Shown in pieces: positions 32,925 to 43,694 of a stretch of 64,000 bases of DNA. Within the stretch, counting starts at the first letter, position 1. Every line of letters begins with the position of its first letter. Under the pieces are notes generated by a model. It saw nothing but the letters and a program-made list of their open reading frames with translations. It had not been told where the DNA came from and searched no databases. Where the stretch lies: NCBI GenBank assembly GCA_003439945.1, contig QVRM01002794.1:1-64000 (forward strand). Reading direction: 5' to 3'. The position numbers and the translations under genes are program-made. The DNA is from Dermanyssus gallinae (taxonomy: Eukaryota > Arthropoda > Arachnida > Mesostigmata > Dermanyssidae).

Positions 32925-34045
32925 CGATGGTCGTCGAGTCAATAGAGCGCACAGAAGTTCGTCTCAATCTTTCCGGCGCTACAGCCATCCCCATATGCCG
33001 ACTAGTTCACCTGTCACTAATAAGAACCGTGAACACAGCAGGCTGCTACTGCAGATACCACAGCCGTTCAAGGAAGTCCTAAAAGTCCTCTCCGGGAGGG
33101 TGTCTTTAGAAATTGACGGATCTCGTGGCGCCGGTGCTGTCGGCACTTTAGAAGATATCTTAGTATTATTTTTGATGTGCCTACTTATGTAACTCCTTAA
33201 CGATATGCAGTTTTTAGCTTTGCGGCGCATCGAACAGCTTAGGGTCGCCATTTGAGGCCGATTGATTGCATACAACCGTTTATGCCTATCATTTGCGACG
33301 GAATTTTTCTGTAGGGAGGTGGTGATCATGGCATTCTTCGTAGAGGAAATGTCATAATGAAGCATTACGAGCAAAATAATCTTTCGACGTTGGAGTGAAT
33401 CTGTGGGGGATTCTTTCTTGCACCCACAGTTGCAAAGTTATATATGCTGCGTGCACTCGAATACAAAACAGTTTGTAGGCTTGTCCCGGCAGAATTCAAT
33501 TCCCTTTGACCCCCCAAAAAGAGTTAGGTTGCTGAGAAAAGCTACAATATTTGAAATTTCCATGACTCACGAAATGATCATGCTCCCAAGCCTTAAAATG
33601 TAGGCTGTCCGAGATTTGGAGTTCGCTACCCAGCAGCTTGAGATTTGATGACTTTAATTTCCTGCGATTATTGAAGCGAGAGAGAAAAAATACCTCGTGT
33701 TTAGCTGATGAGCAATCATGCGTAGTTACTACAGTTGCTTGAGTGGTGACGTACTTAGTAGATCTTATCAGTGCGAAGCTCATGGTATTGCAGACCATAG
33801 AGACTCCTGATTGAGGCTGAGCTGCGTTCGCTGGTTGTAGGAACACGCCTCGTGGAGAATCTGCACTTGTAAATTGCGACTTGCGATGTTGCATATTACT
33901 GTTGGATTATATCATTTTAATGCACGCTATTATTTTAGTACGACTGACTCAAGCATTGCTTGCAGCTCCGATGATAAACCACGTTGTCAATGTCATAATA
34001 TATATGTTGCTATGAGTTGTTGTTTTCGGGCTAACCCCCCAACCA
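32925..34045. other. unassigned stretch
   Basis: No supported gene or repeat. Confidence 0.5.
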
Positions 34046-34049
34046 ACAT

Positions 34050-34195
34050 TCAACGTCCACGGGCCTACTGTTTTCGCATTGCTTTGTGAAACGGAGCCCA
34101 TAAAATCAAATGTGCAACGGTGGGGCTCGAACGCTATATGCACCTATGTGTCTCCTCCGGCCGTGAAGCGTACGCGAATGCACCGCGGTACCGAC
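34050..34195 (-). mobile_element. tRNA-related interspersed repeat, copy 1
   Basis: Read on the minus strand, this starts with GGTGCATTCGCGTACGC (A-box-like), then AGCGTTCGAGCCCC (B-box-like), then a body through CCGTTGCACAT and CAAAGCAATGCG to CCCGTGGACG. The same order recurs at 37219-37330. It looks like a tRNA-derived SINE of a different family from the one at 14088. The internal promoter has decayed (GCGTTCGAG rather than GGTTCGAG). Confidence 0.68.
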
Positions 34196-34409
34196 CTCGA
34201 TTACTTGCTTATTCGTGTTAAAAAAGATTCATTACCAAATAAAAGGTTACTGTCGCAATCATCATGAACATATTTCGTGGCAAATGACTGCACCGTACTG
34301 AACGCAAAATGAAGCTTCGTTGTGCACATATCCGCAGTCAGTGTTTAGTTTATTTTGCTTCCTTTTTTCGTACAGGTACGTTGGCTAAGATCTTCTAAGC
34401 TAAGAAAAG

Positions 34410-34411
<2 letters not shown>

Positions 34412-34480
<69 letters not shown>
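34412..34480. repeat. (TA)n microsatellite
   Basis: A pure TA array of about 69 bp, just downstream of the minus-strand ORF at 34509-34829. Confidence 0.93.
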
Positions 34481-34482
<2 letters not shown>

Positions 34483-34508
34483 CATATACATTTGGTATAA
34501 TATACACC

Positions 34509-34829
34509 TCATACGGTTTTCTTCATAATATTGTTTACTTTTCGCGCATCCGGCGAGAGAAGTAGTGCAACGATTAGTTGCTCCAGTGCTATGCAATTTA
34601 CTGCGTGGTGCTTGGCATACCTCTGCAGGCAAAATCGGCAGGCGCACAACTCAAACTTCTCGTAAAAGGCGGCGTTTGAGCACACCAAGTAGTGATAACC
34701 ACTGCCGCAGGCAGGACCAGTCCAAAAGCGCAAAGAATTGAATACGTCCAAACCCCCCAACGTCTCGTCTGGTGTGTCCGACTGTAAGGCCTCACTTTGA
34801 AATAAAACATTCAGTTCTGTACGCGGCAT
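34509..34829 (-). CDS. hypothetical 106-residue cysteine-rich protein, or an exon of one
   Basis: I do not recognise this protein. It starts at a true ATG (34829, context AGAAGATGC) and ends at TGA. It has eight Cys, mostly clustered in the middle (PACGSGYHYLVCS, then ELCACRFCLQ, then AVNCIA), and a short basic end (NNIMKKTV). No transmembrane segment or signal peptide is evident in this frame, though the overlapping frame (34598-34810) has a hydrophobic stretch. A TTATATAT box on the same strand lies about 105 bp upstream (34931-34938), and a possible splice acceptor (AAAGACAG) sits just before the ATG. It is one of very few ATG-initiated frames here with no low-complexity content and no transposon motif. 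It could still be chance or an unknown element. Confidence 0.35.
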   Translation of the reverse strand: MPRTELNVLFQSEALQSDTPDETLGGLDVFNSLRFWTGPACGSGYHYLVCSNAAFYEKFELCACRFCLQRYAKHHAVNCIALEQLIVALLLSPDARKVNNIMKKTV

Positions 34830-34959
34830 CTTCTGTCTTTAGTCGGCTTGTTTCAGCAACTGGTGAACAGCCTGACATGGGATACACAAAGCGGATCATT
34901 GCTCGGATAAGCAAACGAGCACTCGTGTCCATATATAAGGAAAAACATTTCTCAGGCTA

Positions 34960-36068
34960 GTTAAGAATTGCCAGCATGAGGAATATATACATATACGTAC
35001 GCGCGAATTCTAACGAGCCAAGTTCGATACTCAGAGCAACTAAATTTTGTCGACCCCTGGAAACGAACTCGTTAGGTTTATTTGCGTAGGGAGAATCAGA
35101 ATTATGTTCGTGTACGTTATTCAAATTTGACTGCCCTATGCCAGAAACGACCTAGCATTTTTTTTAATGCAAAATGGGGCTTATATTTTAAGTGGTCAAT
35201 ATATATATATATATATATATATAAAGACTAATGATTTTATCTCAAAGACTGTCGAGGAGACTCTAGATATCTTAACACGGCGAACAACACAAACATTGAC
35301 TGGCCCCGATTGTCTAATCCGACAAGCTTTGGCGCGTAATAATAGGCTTGCGCGGCTTGTAGGTCTGCTGCTACGCGTGGGGCACACGAATGCACCACGT
35401 CACCGGGCTCAACATTAAAATATATTTTATTTATTAAAATCACCTTTGTTACGTACATATTGAAACACAGCACAGACATTGAAATACAGCACAATACGTT
35501 TGTATGTATGCCCTACGCTCATGCTTAGTAGGACTATGCTAGGGTACATACTGTCAAAATCAAATCAATAAAATCAGGCACACACTTAATCACAAAGCGT
35601 GATTGTACTGTCTTCGTCGGGCTCGTCATAAAACGCGAACGATGCGAGCGTTATGTGAATACGTGGCGTAACAGCAAAGCCAAGAGCCACGCTACATGCA
35701 CGTTTTAAGCAATATTGTCGAATTCTTCAATCATTCTTTGATAATTCTTTAATCAAGTAGTTCTTGAAAACGTGGTCTTGATATAAAAACAAAGATGGCA
35801 CTATAAAAAAAAGAAAAATATGTACGCAAGCGTAAGTCTAATCATACAGGGTGTACAATGTGCGTCAGTTGTTCCTAATAGGACGCATATTAACCGCTTG
35901 CGTGTTAGAAGTTGCTTAACGTCTATGCTTTATGAAAAAGAAAAAAAACTTGTAGTGGTTCTTAAGTGTTTCAGTTCTCTACGTACCTGCGTATAGTAAA
36001 ATGTTTGAGAATATGATTCGTTTATATTATAAAAATATCTATAATATTTACGACAAAAAAGCCATACG

Positions 36069-36112
<44 letters not shown>

Positions 36113-37120
36113 TTAACTACGATCGTGTATATTTAAACTTCCCGCTAGTGCCGGGAGCGCGGCAGCCGTTTCGGCGGCCGCCAACTTGGCTCCAGCCTCA
36201 TTGAGACTTTTAATGACGCCCTTACACTTAGAGGAGCCACTGATGGCGGCTGTATGTCTGGCCGGGCAAGAAGAAGAGAATTTCAAAGCATCCTGGAGCG
36301 CGGCAAAAAAAAGCGAGCGGACGGCCTCGTCGAGGAGAAGTCGAAAGGGTACTACTACTACTACTACTATGCACAAGCGAAAACCCGTCGGCATTCAGAC
36401 GGCATTCCACTGCTGACTAAACTACCCTACATCGTGGCGAAGAAGCACTTATCCTGTCTCAGAAGTTGGTCACTAATTCATTCGCGACCTCAACTACCAT
36501 CCCGTGCTATAGCACGGAAGAGCCGATAGCGGCAGCTGCATTAACGACAGCAGCACTAATCACAACAGCAACAAAAGCAACAGCAACAACAACAACATCA
36601 ACGATAATAATGATCGTCATCATCAGAAACATCGCCAATATCATGTTTATTATGATGATAGCTTTTCATCGTAATCGGCCGGGAAATAGTTGAGCCGGGT
36701 AACTAACTGGTCGTTGTCCATCTCCGAAACTGTTTCTCAACGTGATTAAAATATTCTAACACAAGCTCCGAGAGGCTAAAACCTGCGGGAGTCATACTTT
36801 ACCGAAGCAAAACGGAATGCCAGCACCAAGGCTCTGAACGATATCAGCTTGAAGCTCGACAACAATGATAATCGCCATATAATGTTGAAAACACCCGGGC
36901 GAAGTATACATGAAACGACGCTGACCAGATTAAAAAATAGGCCTGTGTTTCCACCATAGAAGCCATTTCTGGATTTAACTGTGCTTTCGGCAAGTGAAAA
37001 GGCATCCCATCATCCCGACACGCGTAAGGGAGTCTCTGCGAGTCGGACCGCTTTAAAAAAAATACTATCAATAAAGAGTCGTAAAAGGCACAAATAAAGG
37101 AAATGGCGGGTGCCATTGTT
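34960..37120. other. unassigned stretch with (TA)n, (TAC)n and CAA-rich runs
   Basis: (TA)n at 35199-35222 and 36074-36110, (TAC)n at about 36349-36370, and a CAA-rich run at about 36555-36600. At 35846, ATACAGGGTGTACAA resembles a foldback-family left end, but the following sequence does not match. No supported gene. Confidence 0.5.
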
Positions 37121-37154
37121 CAGGTCACACGTTTAAATTAAACTTTTCAAGTTT

Positions 37155-37218
37155 GTCTATGAAGCAATGCGGAAAGCAGTCCCGTCTACGGGACTGCTTT
37201 CCGCATTGCTTCATGGAC
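37155..37218. repeat. near-perfect 64-nt hairpin, 31-bp arms
   Basis: The arms 37155-37185 and 37188-37218 are complementary over 31 bp with a single G/T wobble, including 27 contiguous perfect pairs (ATGAAGCAATGCGG... against ...CCGCATTGCTTCAT). The loop is two bases (CT). The right arm belongs to the tRNA-related repeat that follows, since the copy at 34050 has its counterpart of this arm but not the left arm. The left arm is therefore an inverted duplication made at the repeat's edge. Confidence 0.93.
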
Positions 37219-37330
37219 GGACCCCCGGAAATACAACTGTGCAACGGTGGGGCTCGAACCCTATGTGCACCTATGTGTTTCCTCCGGTTGCGAGGCGCAG
37301 GCGAATGCACCACGCGTTACACATGTAGTT
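37219..37330 (-). mobile_element. tRNA-related interspersed repeat, copy 2
   Basis: Minus-strand reading: GTAACGCGTGGTGCATTCGC, then GCAACCGGAGGAAACACATAG and GGGTTCGAGCCCC (a good B box), then ACCGTTGCACAG and the body. The A-box region GTGGTGCATTCGC fits loosely. The T-arm pairs over only three bases and the acceptor does not pair, so it is not a functional tRNA. It shares its order and most bases with 34050-34195. Confidence 0.72.
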
Positions 37331-37334
37331 AAGC

Positions 37335-40240
37335 AGGAGAAGAGGGAACAAACAGGGAATGAGACGTAAAAGGCACGAATAAATAAAGTGGCGGTTCCAT
37401 TGTATACGTCACAAGTCCAGTTAAATTAAACCTCTCAAACAGCTTCAGTGCAACAAAAAGAGCCTTACGTTCGAAGCAATAGAAAAAAAAGACTCCAGAG
37501 CTTCTGCTGATGGTTTGCAGGGGCTACAGATATTTTAACTCTGGCTTCAAAAGCAAAACTAATCATAGAGTCACATCCTGACATTCCAAGATGAGGTGCC
37601 CTGGGTTCTCGATTTTTCACTGTAGTGACTATCTATCTATTTTTTAGTGTAGTGTCTCTCCCTGCTTTTCCAGTATAATTGCAAGCTTACAGAGCCATTC
37701 AACGCCTGACACATGAAATGCTGTCGACATAGAGGCAAAAATTACGGTTCTTGTTGCGCTTCTAAAAACGGGGAGATTAACACTCGATGCGCCGAAATGT
37801 TAATAGCTATAGGAACGGAACACTTCTCGAGAACGAGACAGCGCAATTTGAATGACGATAGAGAAGCATCCGCCGAGCTAACTCGACAAATGAGAGACAC
37901 CTAGATCATTTAGGCGGCCCGAAGACGTCGCAGAAAACCCCACTGGCATTTTTAAGAACAAGAGAGGCTTTTACCTATGCCCGAAAAGGATGTACAGACA
38001 ACCTTCTCTTATTAGAGATACAGCCTCTGTTCACCGACATTCACATATGTATTGTCACCATCCCCGACATCTGAGCACATCGCACGCCTCACTGTCTTAT
38101 ATGACACTACCAAATATGTACATTAGTTTAGAAGCGAGGTAATAAGCATTCCTTTAAACGCAAAGTCATGGGAAAAAGCAAACCTTTTAACATAATAGAG
38201 ATTTTCGTGGGATTAGAAGGGCCACGAACCTTGCTTGATGCGTTACATTGCTAAATTAGTTTGACTCCTTATGCATCCCGTGTGTTTCGTATGGCGAACT
38301 GGTTGACATTGATGACTTACACTCCTTAAACTGTTTTTAAAGCCATGGTGACAATACACACTGAATTTAATACTATTATAATAATAAACCTCGTCAGAAA
38401 GGTTTACGGAAAACACGAACGTCTTCCACACCTGAACTAAAGAGTTCTTCTGGTAAAAAGTAGCTACAACAATTCCACTGTGGTTAGAGCCGTTACCATT
38501 TCTGGACGGTGGCATCGTACGCCTGCGCCATAACTCCTAAACCTAAGACTAGATGCAAGGTGGCAAAACACGCACACTCGACAAAGCGGAGAAGAGTTCT
38601 TAAATGGCACGAGGCACAGTTATTGCAGGCATTCTGCGGGTTGTTTAAGTTACTTGTGTCGTTCACTATGATTCTTCTGAAACATCTACATTGTGCAGTG
38701 ATTTCAAAACTACGAGCAGAGCTCTGCATGTATTCGCTCGCATGCAACTCTCGCTTGCTCATTGCATAGAGGAGAGACGTTTAACAAACACAGAAATATC
38801 ATCACGTCCACATTACCTTAACATTTTGCCATACAGCTTACAAAGCACACACCGGTTCAGGAAAATGCAGATAATTATTTTGTTAGCAAACCGACAGAAA
38901 CTTCAGCTGTGCGCAACCGCAAAGAACTCAGCCTCCGTATGTTGTACCTCTTGGAGCAATTTTGTTTCTCGAACACGTTAGCATGTTCAATGTTTCTCAG
39001 TTGAACAACTCCATTATCTTGCAATATCCAACGTTGGGAAGTGATGCGTTGAGTTTGGGTCACGGCGAGTCATGCAGTGGACGAGATGGCCATTGACTCT
39101 GCTAGTAAGACTCGCGGGTTTACTCCTAGAGCGTCCTGCATCGTTTCATCGAAGCAATCTTAGCTACGATTTGCAGATTTAGTTATTTACCGAAATACCA
39201 AAAATAAGTACATTCATTAATGACGTGTGTGCACTGTCGTGATTCTTAATATTATTAGTATTAATAGTGTATATAATATAGCAGCATTCGAGCACCACCA
39301 GCCCAGTACACGTATATCAACATTTCGTGCCGTCGAGTTGTTCTGTGTAAGGCGCATAAGGCTACGTAATGGCATGACTCTCTGCTAGTTATCGTTCTCG
39401 CCGCTCGTGGAATCAGCAGCTAAGGTGTCCTCGTTAATCCAGCGAGGCACCGAGTCGGCACGCCGTGCAGGCCAAAAGACAAAGCGAGGCAGGCCTATGC
39501 ATAGACGATGGCTGATGAATAAATAACTACACAAAGCCACAGGGGTGGCGATACCCCACCCCCCACCTCCCCCGTCCACACCCCGCTCATCCCCTGTCGC
39601 TGTACGTGGCCAAAAGTAGGCGACGATACGACCGGCTCAAGTAAGGTCAAGTGTCTTCTTGTTTTCGTCCGTGGCTTCTTTGTTGTATGTGGGTTGACAG
39701 GCCGCGTTTCTTGAAAGCAGTGTGCCACTGTTGAGAGCTGGTTAACCAATAACAATGACGATAGCTGGCGCTCTTTAAACTGCTTGTCGGTCGCGCGGAA
39801 ACTGCTACTGTAACTGTTTGATAACAAACACAATACGATTTATTTGAACATGTAGCACCGTATGGTCATTCTTTATCAACTCGGCCTCTACTACTGGAGA
39901 AAGGCGTATGTGGATGGTGTGTAGTGGGCCTATTGCAGTATGCAGCTTTTTTTGCTGCTGTATAATTTAATACTGGCCAATTTCTCGGTGAACAATAGAA
40001 TGCCACATATCACTAACATTAATGTTAAGGGCTCTAGCTTTCATAGGAATCTCAGACAAGCATATTGCCAAATTAATCCTATATTAGATAAAGTCACTAG
40101 GTAGTAGGGTTGCAATTGAGCAGACCTGTGTAAACCCAGCTATTTTCGCCAGGCTTTGAATTGTGGTATGTGTCAAGTGGATTATAATGAGCAGGGTATC
40201 ACTTTTTATATATATATTCGATACATGCCTGTAGATCGAA
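37335..40240. other. unassigned stretch
   Basis: About 2.9 kb with no recognised gene or element. There is a GC-richer patch at 39390-39700 with a C-run near 39560. Confidence 0.5.
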
Positions 40241-40247
40241 GAACCTG

Positions 40248-40390
<143 letters not shown>

Positions 40391-40560
40391 TAAATGGCTT
40401 GACTAATGAAGCGCTAGTAGTATTTTATTTATTAAAGCGTACGTCTTCTCTTGCCAGCCTACGGCCTCCTCTTCAAAATTTCTTTTTCTTTTTCAGTTAA
40501 CTTTTAAGCCTCTCTCATACATGGATGTAACTAGTTTACTCAAGGCTTGTGTCACCCTGA

Positions 40561-40790
40561 AAAGCTGGAACCATAGGTGACCACTTCATCTGCATATAGT
40601 AAGATCCTGGCCCACTCTCGGGTCAAACCCGTCCTCTTCGCTCTGGCAGTCCACCCAGAAGTACGGAAAACAGCAGTGAGCTTAGTCCATCGCCTTGAGG
40701 GACAACCGTGGTTTGAGTCACCTCTTCCGCAATACCGACCTCGTTACCAATCAGCAATGTGTTTTGCTGTAAAATGTTAATAACTAACCG
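40561..40790 (-). pseudogene. non-LTR reverse transcriptase relic
   Basis: On the minus strand, a frame from about 40739 reads TQTTVVPQGDGLSSLLFSVL, which is reverse transcriptase motif 4 (PQG(D/S).LSP.LF). After a TGA and a one-base shift, RILLYADEVVTYGSS follows at about 40605-40563, with YADE in place of the catalytic YADD. Order and spacing are right for LINE reverse transcriptase. The copy is dead: it has a frameshift, a stop and a changed catalytic Asp. A minus-strand open stretch at 40984-41253 may be more of it, but I see no motif there. It does not match families A, B or C closely enough to assign. Confidence 0.78.
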
Positions 40791-40799
40791 TAGGATTTT

Positions 40800-42375
40800 T
40801 CGTGGTACTACTCTTGTTTTTGCGCCAGCTCTTCAACTATCTGATCCTTGCTACGTCAAACTGTAACTTAGTCTAAAAACACAGCATATAAGCAACTCCT
40901 CAGTTTGAACAGCATATCCCAGATTGCTCCGAGCAGCTCCCAATTGCTGAGCGAGTTATTCTTCCTTTCCCAAATCCGTGCTATTAAATAAGGATCTGTC
41001 CTCGCCTCTGAAAAATGTTACGCTTAATTTTAGCTTCTTCAGTTAACAATTCGCGGAAACTTTTTGGCCAAATACAATGAGTAGTTAGTCGTCCGTCGAA
41101 GTATTGCCAATTGAATTCGCTCGATAGTTGATGATAAATTATGCCGAGAAGAGTCAGCGGCCCTGTTGCCATAAAGAGCTGTTGGGGAGACCCTACACCT
41201 AGATATCTCAACAGGTCCGGGTCTTTAGAGGCGATCTTACGAGAAATTTGCAAAGAGTCTAAGTCTCTAAGTTCATAAATGTCTCAATACCAAGCCGCAA
41301 TTAAAATTCCATGCTATTTATGTGTAGGCAAACACGGCAAGCAATGGTAAGACACTTTTGACATCCCAATTTCCAAATGCCATTAGTAAACAAAACCGGC
41401 TTGCAATTACTCAAGTCGTCTAAAGCTATTCGAAATAAGAGATTCTACGCGCCTTATCAGTGGCTGGTGCCACTGCAGTAAAATAAGACCCGGCATAGAA
41501 AAGTCTTTATTTTCTTTTAAGTAGAGAGTCAAGAGGTATACACAGAGTCTTGAAATACCCATCCCAGTAGGTAACGAAAATTCGTAAGTTACTCACTCAA
41601 GGGTACACCAAGCCTAGGCGAAATCCTCCTGGCATATAAAAATGGCCATATCTAGTCAAAACGGACTAGCATGCAAAATGTGGCCAAGCTGGACACTTGT
41701 CTAATAGATGATAGACATTTGGCCTGTTGTATCGACTGCAAGGGTTTCATTCTCATTACGATAGTGCCATCTTTGTATGTGCCAAATCGAGAAGCGCAAG
41801 GTCTATCTAGAAAGTCGATTTTCCCAAAAGTTAAGGATCGAACCTTTGGCGGTCAGTAAAGTCGAAGTAATTTACACCTCAACTTCTTTGGAGTTGTCGA
41901 AAACTGGTGATGTTTTCGGTGCTTTGGCCGAAGCACTAATCCGCCTTACGCTGCGCTAATTCAGTCTGTTTTGTCGACATTCCAGATGATTCGGCTCCGA
42001 TCAAAGCAAGGCGGCTTTCATCACGCTTCTGGCTAGGATGAATTTTGCGCCCAAGAATGCCTACTACGAAAAGATTACCTCAATAAGCCCGTTTATTCGA
42101 ATTTCCAACGTCCTCGGTTCACACGCACCAAAACCTGCAATGGACAGTCACTGCGTACGGGGAATTAATGTAAGATAAATTCGCGCTGAGCATCGATGCT
42201 ACACAAATTGATCCGGCAATATTGATAAACGTGATAAAATTAATACACATTTTTGGTCAAGTTATTAATTGAGCGATGCAGAGTGTCTTTTCCGTCTATC
42301 CTCCGTCCTTTACGGGCTTGGAATCTGGGAATTCGGAATCTGGGTATTAGCTTTTTGCTACGCAAGCTAGTGAAG
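40800..42375. other. unassigned stretch
   Basis: May include upstream sequence of the reverse transcriptase relic. Nothing else is recognised. Confidence 0.45.
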
Positions 42376-42379
42376 TGTC

Positions 42380-42615
42380 TTCGAATTTTCCTCCGAACAC
42401 GCCGGTGTAATCGGTTCTTTCATGCGTTGACTGGTTCTCCCGCAAACAGAGATTTCGCACAACTATGTAGGAAAAAAAGGCAGAAAAACTACTTTTATAA
42501 ACTTCACTCTCTCTCCTAAACAAGACGTTTCCACGTCTTCCCTCCATAGGGAAAACTTATTTTCTTGCCGAGTTCTATCAAACCTCGAAATGCGTGCACA
42601 ACAATATGAATGACC

Positions 42616-42682
<67 letters not shown>
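42380..42682. mobile_element. divergent foldback-family relic ending in (TA)n
   Basis: The order GAACACGCCGGTGT, CTGGTTCTCCCGCAAACAGAG, ACTATGTAGGAAAAA, CACTCTCTCTCCTAAACAAGACG, GGGAAAACTTATTTTCTTGCCGAGTTCTA, ending GACCCTGTATATATA, follows the right arm of foldback copy 1 block by block, with many substitutions. It ends in a (TA)n array at 42618-42682. It appears to be a separate, older subfamily with only the right arm kept. Confidence 0.68.
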
Positions 42683-42683
<1 letters not shown>

Positions 42684-42689
42684 CAATCT

Positions 42690-43345
42690 TTTCTTATCGG
42701 GGATTTTATAGACTAAAATACAACATTTTGCTGATATTGCCTCAGATTCTTAACATTTGTACACATATGCTAACCTTGTTAATAAATATTCGAACATAAA
42801 ATCCGAATATATAAGTGTTTGTGGTCCGACCAACGAGACAGTGATTAATTCTGTCGTCCTCACAAATTGCACGCAATACATGGATAGATTATTAGTCACG
42901 TGTTTAAACAAAGTATGACTTAAGTGCACTAGTAGACCCTAAAGGCGCCTCCTCGAGAATCGTCCTACCTCGACCTTCGACTGACAACCGGCAACCTGTC
43001 GAATATGGCGAAGAGAGAGAATATGTCTCCTAGCTGACAACCGGCTAATGACCTGATTTTATTCTCACCGAACATTAATGGAGCCGGCCTACTATGGCGC
43101 CTGGTGCATCATTGAAAAGAGTACTGGAGCCTGCTTGAAAACCTCTGCCAAGAGGTGCCCATTTTTGGCGTTTGTTTAGTAAAGCGCATTTTTAAGATCT
43201 AATTATAGAAGGCAACATTTTCGTTGTTTTTGAGAAAGGTGCGAGCTGTGTGAGCAACTATTTCCGCCCTATTATAAGTGGCGTACTCTATCTGCTGTGG
43301 CTGCAGGTACTTGTTCACATTAACTTGGATGCAGGGTCTTTGGGG
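42690..43345. other. unassigned stretch
   Basis: No supported gene. Confidence 0.5.
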
Positions 43346-43350
43346 CGAGT

Positions 43351-43689
43351 CTATGCAAAATACAGCCAAGGCCTATGGATCGGTATACCCCGGTTTTTCA
43401 GGGCGATGTGCCACCCGCCATACATGACGTTTCTCTTTCTCTCTTCAGCATCCAGAGCTTGCCCGTAACGTATTATGTCGCATACCTTGGCGAGTGCTTT
43501 CAGTATATCGTTATAGTCTCCGTTGGCAGGGAGAAGGCGTTTTAGGTGGTCAGGCTCGTCGAAGCCCCCCGCCGCACCAGTGACAAGATGGGAAGTGCCT
43601 TGGCGACATCCTCGCTCAAGCACGACCTGACCGCTGGCCAGCGGATAGGGGGAATTCCAACCCAGGGGGAATCGCCGTGAGACATATCT
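43351..43689 (-). CDS. hypothetical coding-like segment
   Basis: A minus-strand frame is open for about 113 codons with no ATG near its start. It reads RRFPLGWNSPYPLASGQVVL, then a helical-looking segment (GDYNDILKALAKVCDIIRY), then LDAEERKRN and a short end before a stop. Composition is protein-like and not simple-sequence. I do not recognise it; it may be an exon or the end of an element's pol. No splice signals are convincing. Confidence 0.25.
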   Translation of the reverse strand, partial: RYVSRRFPLGWNSPYPLASGQVVLERGCRQGTSHLVTGAAGGFDEPDHLKRLLPANGDYNDILKALAKVCDIIRYGQALDAEERKRNVMYGGWHIALKNRGIPIHRPWLYFA

Positions 43690-43694
43690 TCAAT

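Noticed and set aside
35838..35990. Foldback-family left end (ATACAGGGTGTACAA)
   Set aside because: Only the first dozen bases agree; the sequence that follows does not match any arm.
37226..37325. tRNA gene on the minus strand
   Set aside because: Only three T-arm pairs and no acceptor pairing; it is an interspersed repeat with a second copy at 34050.
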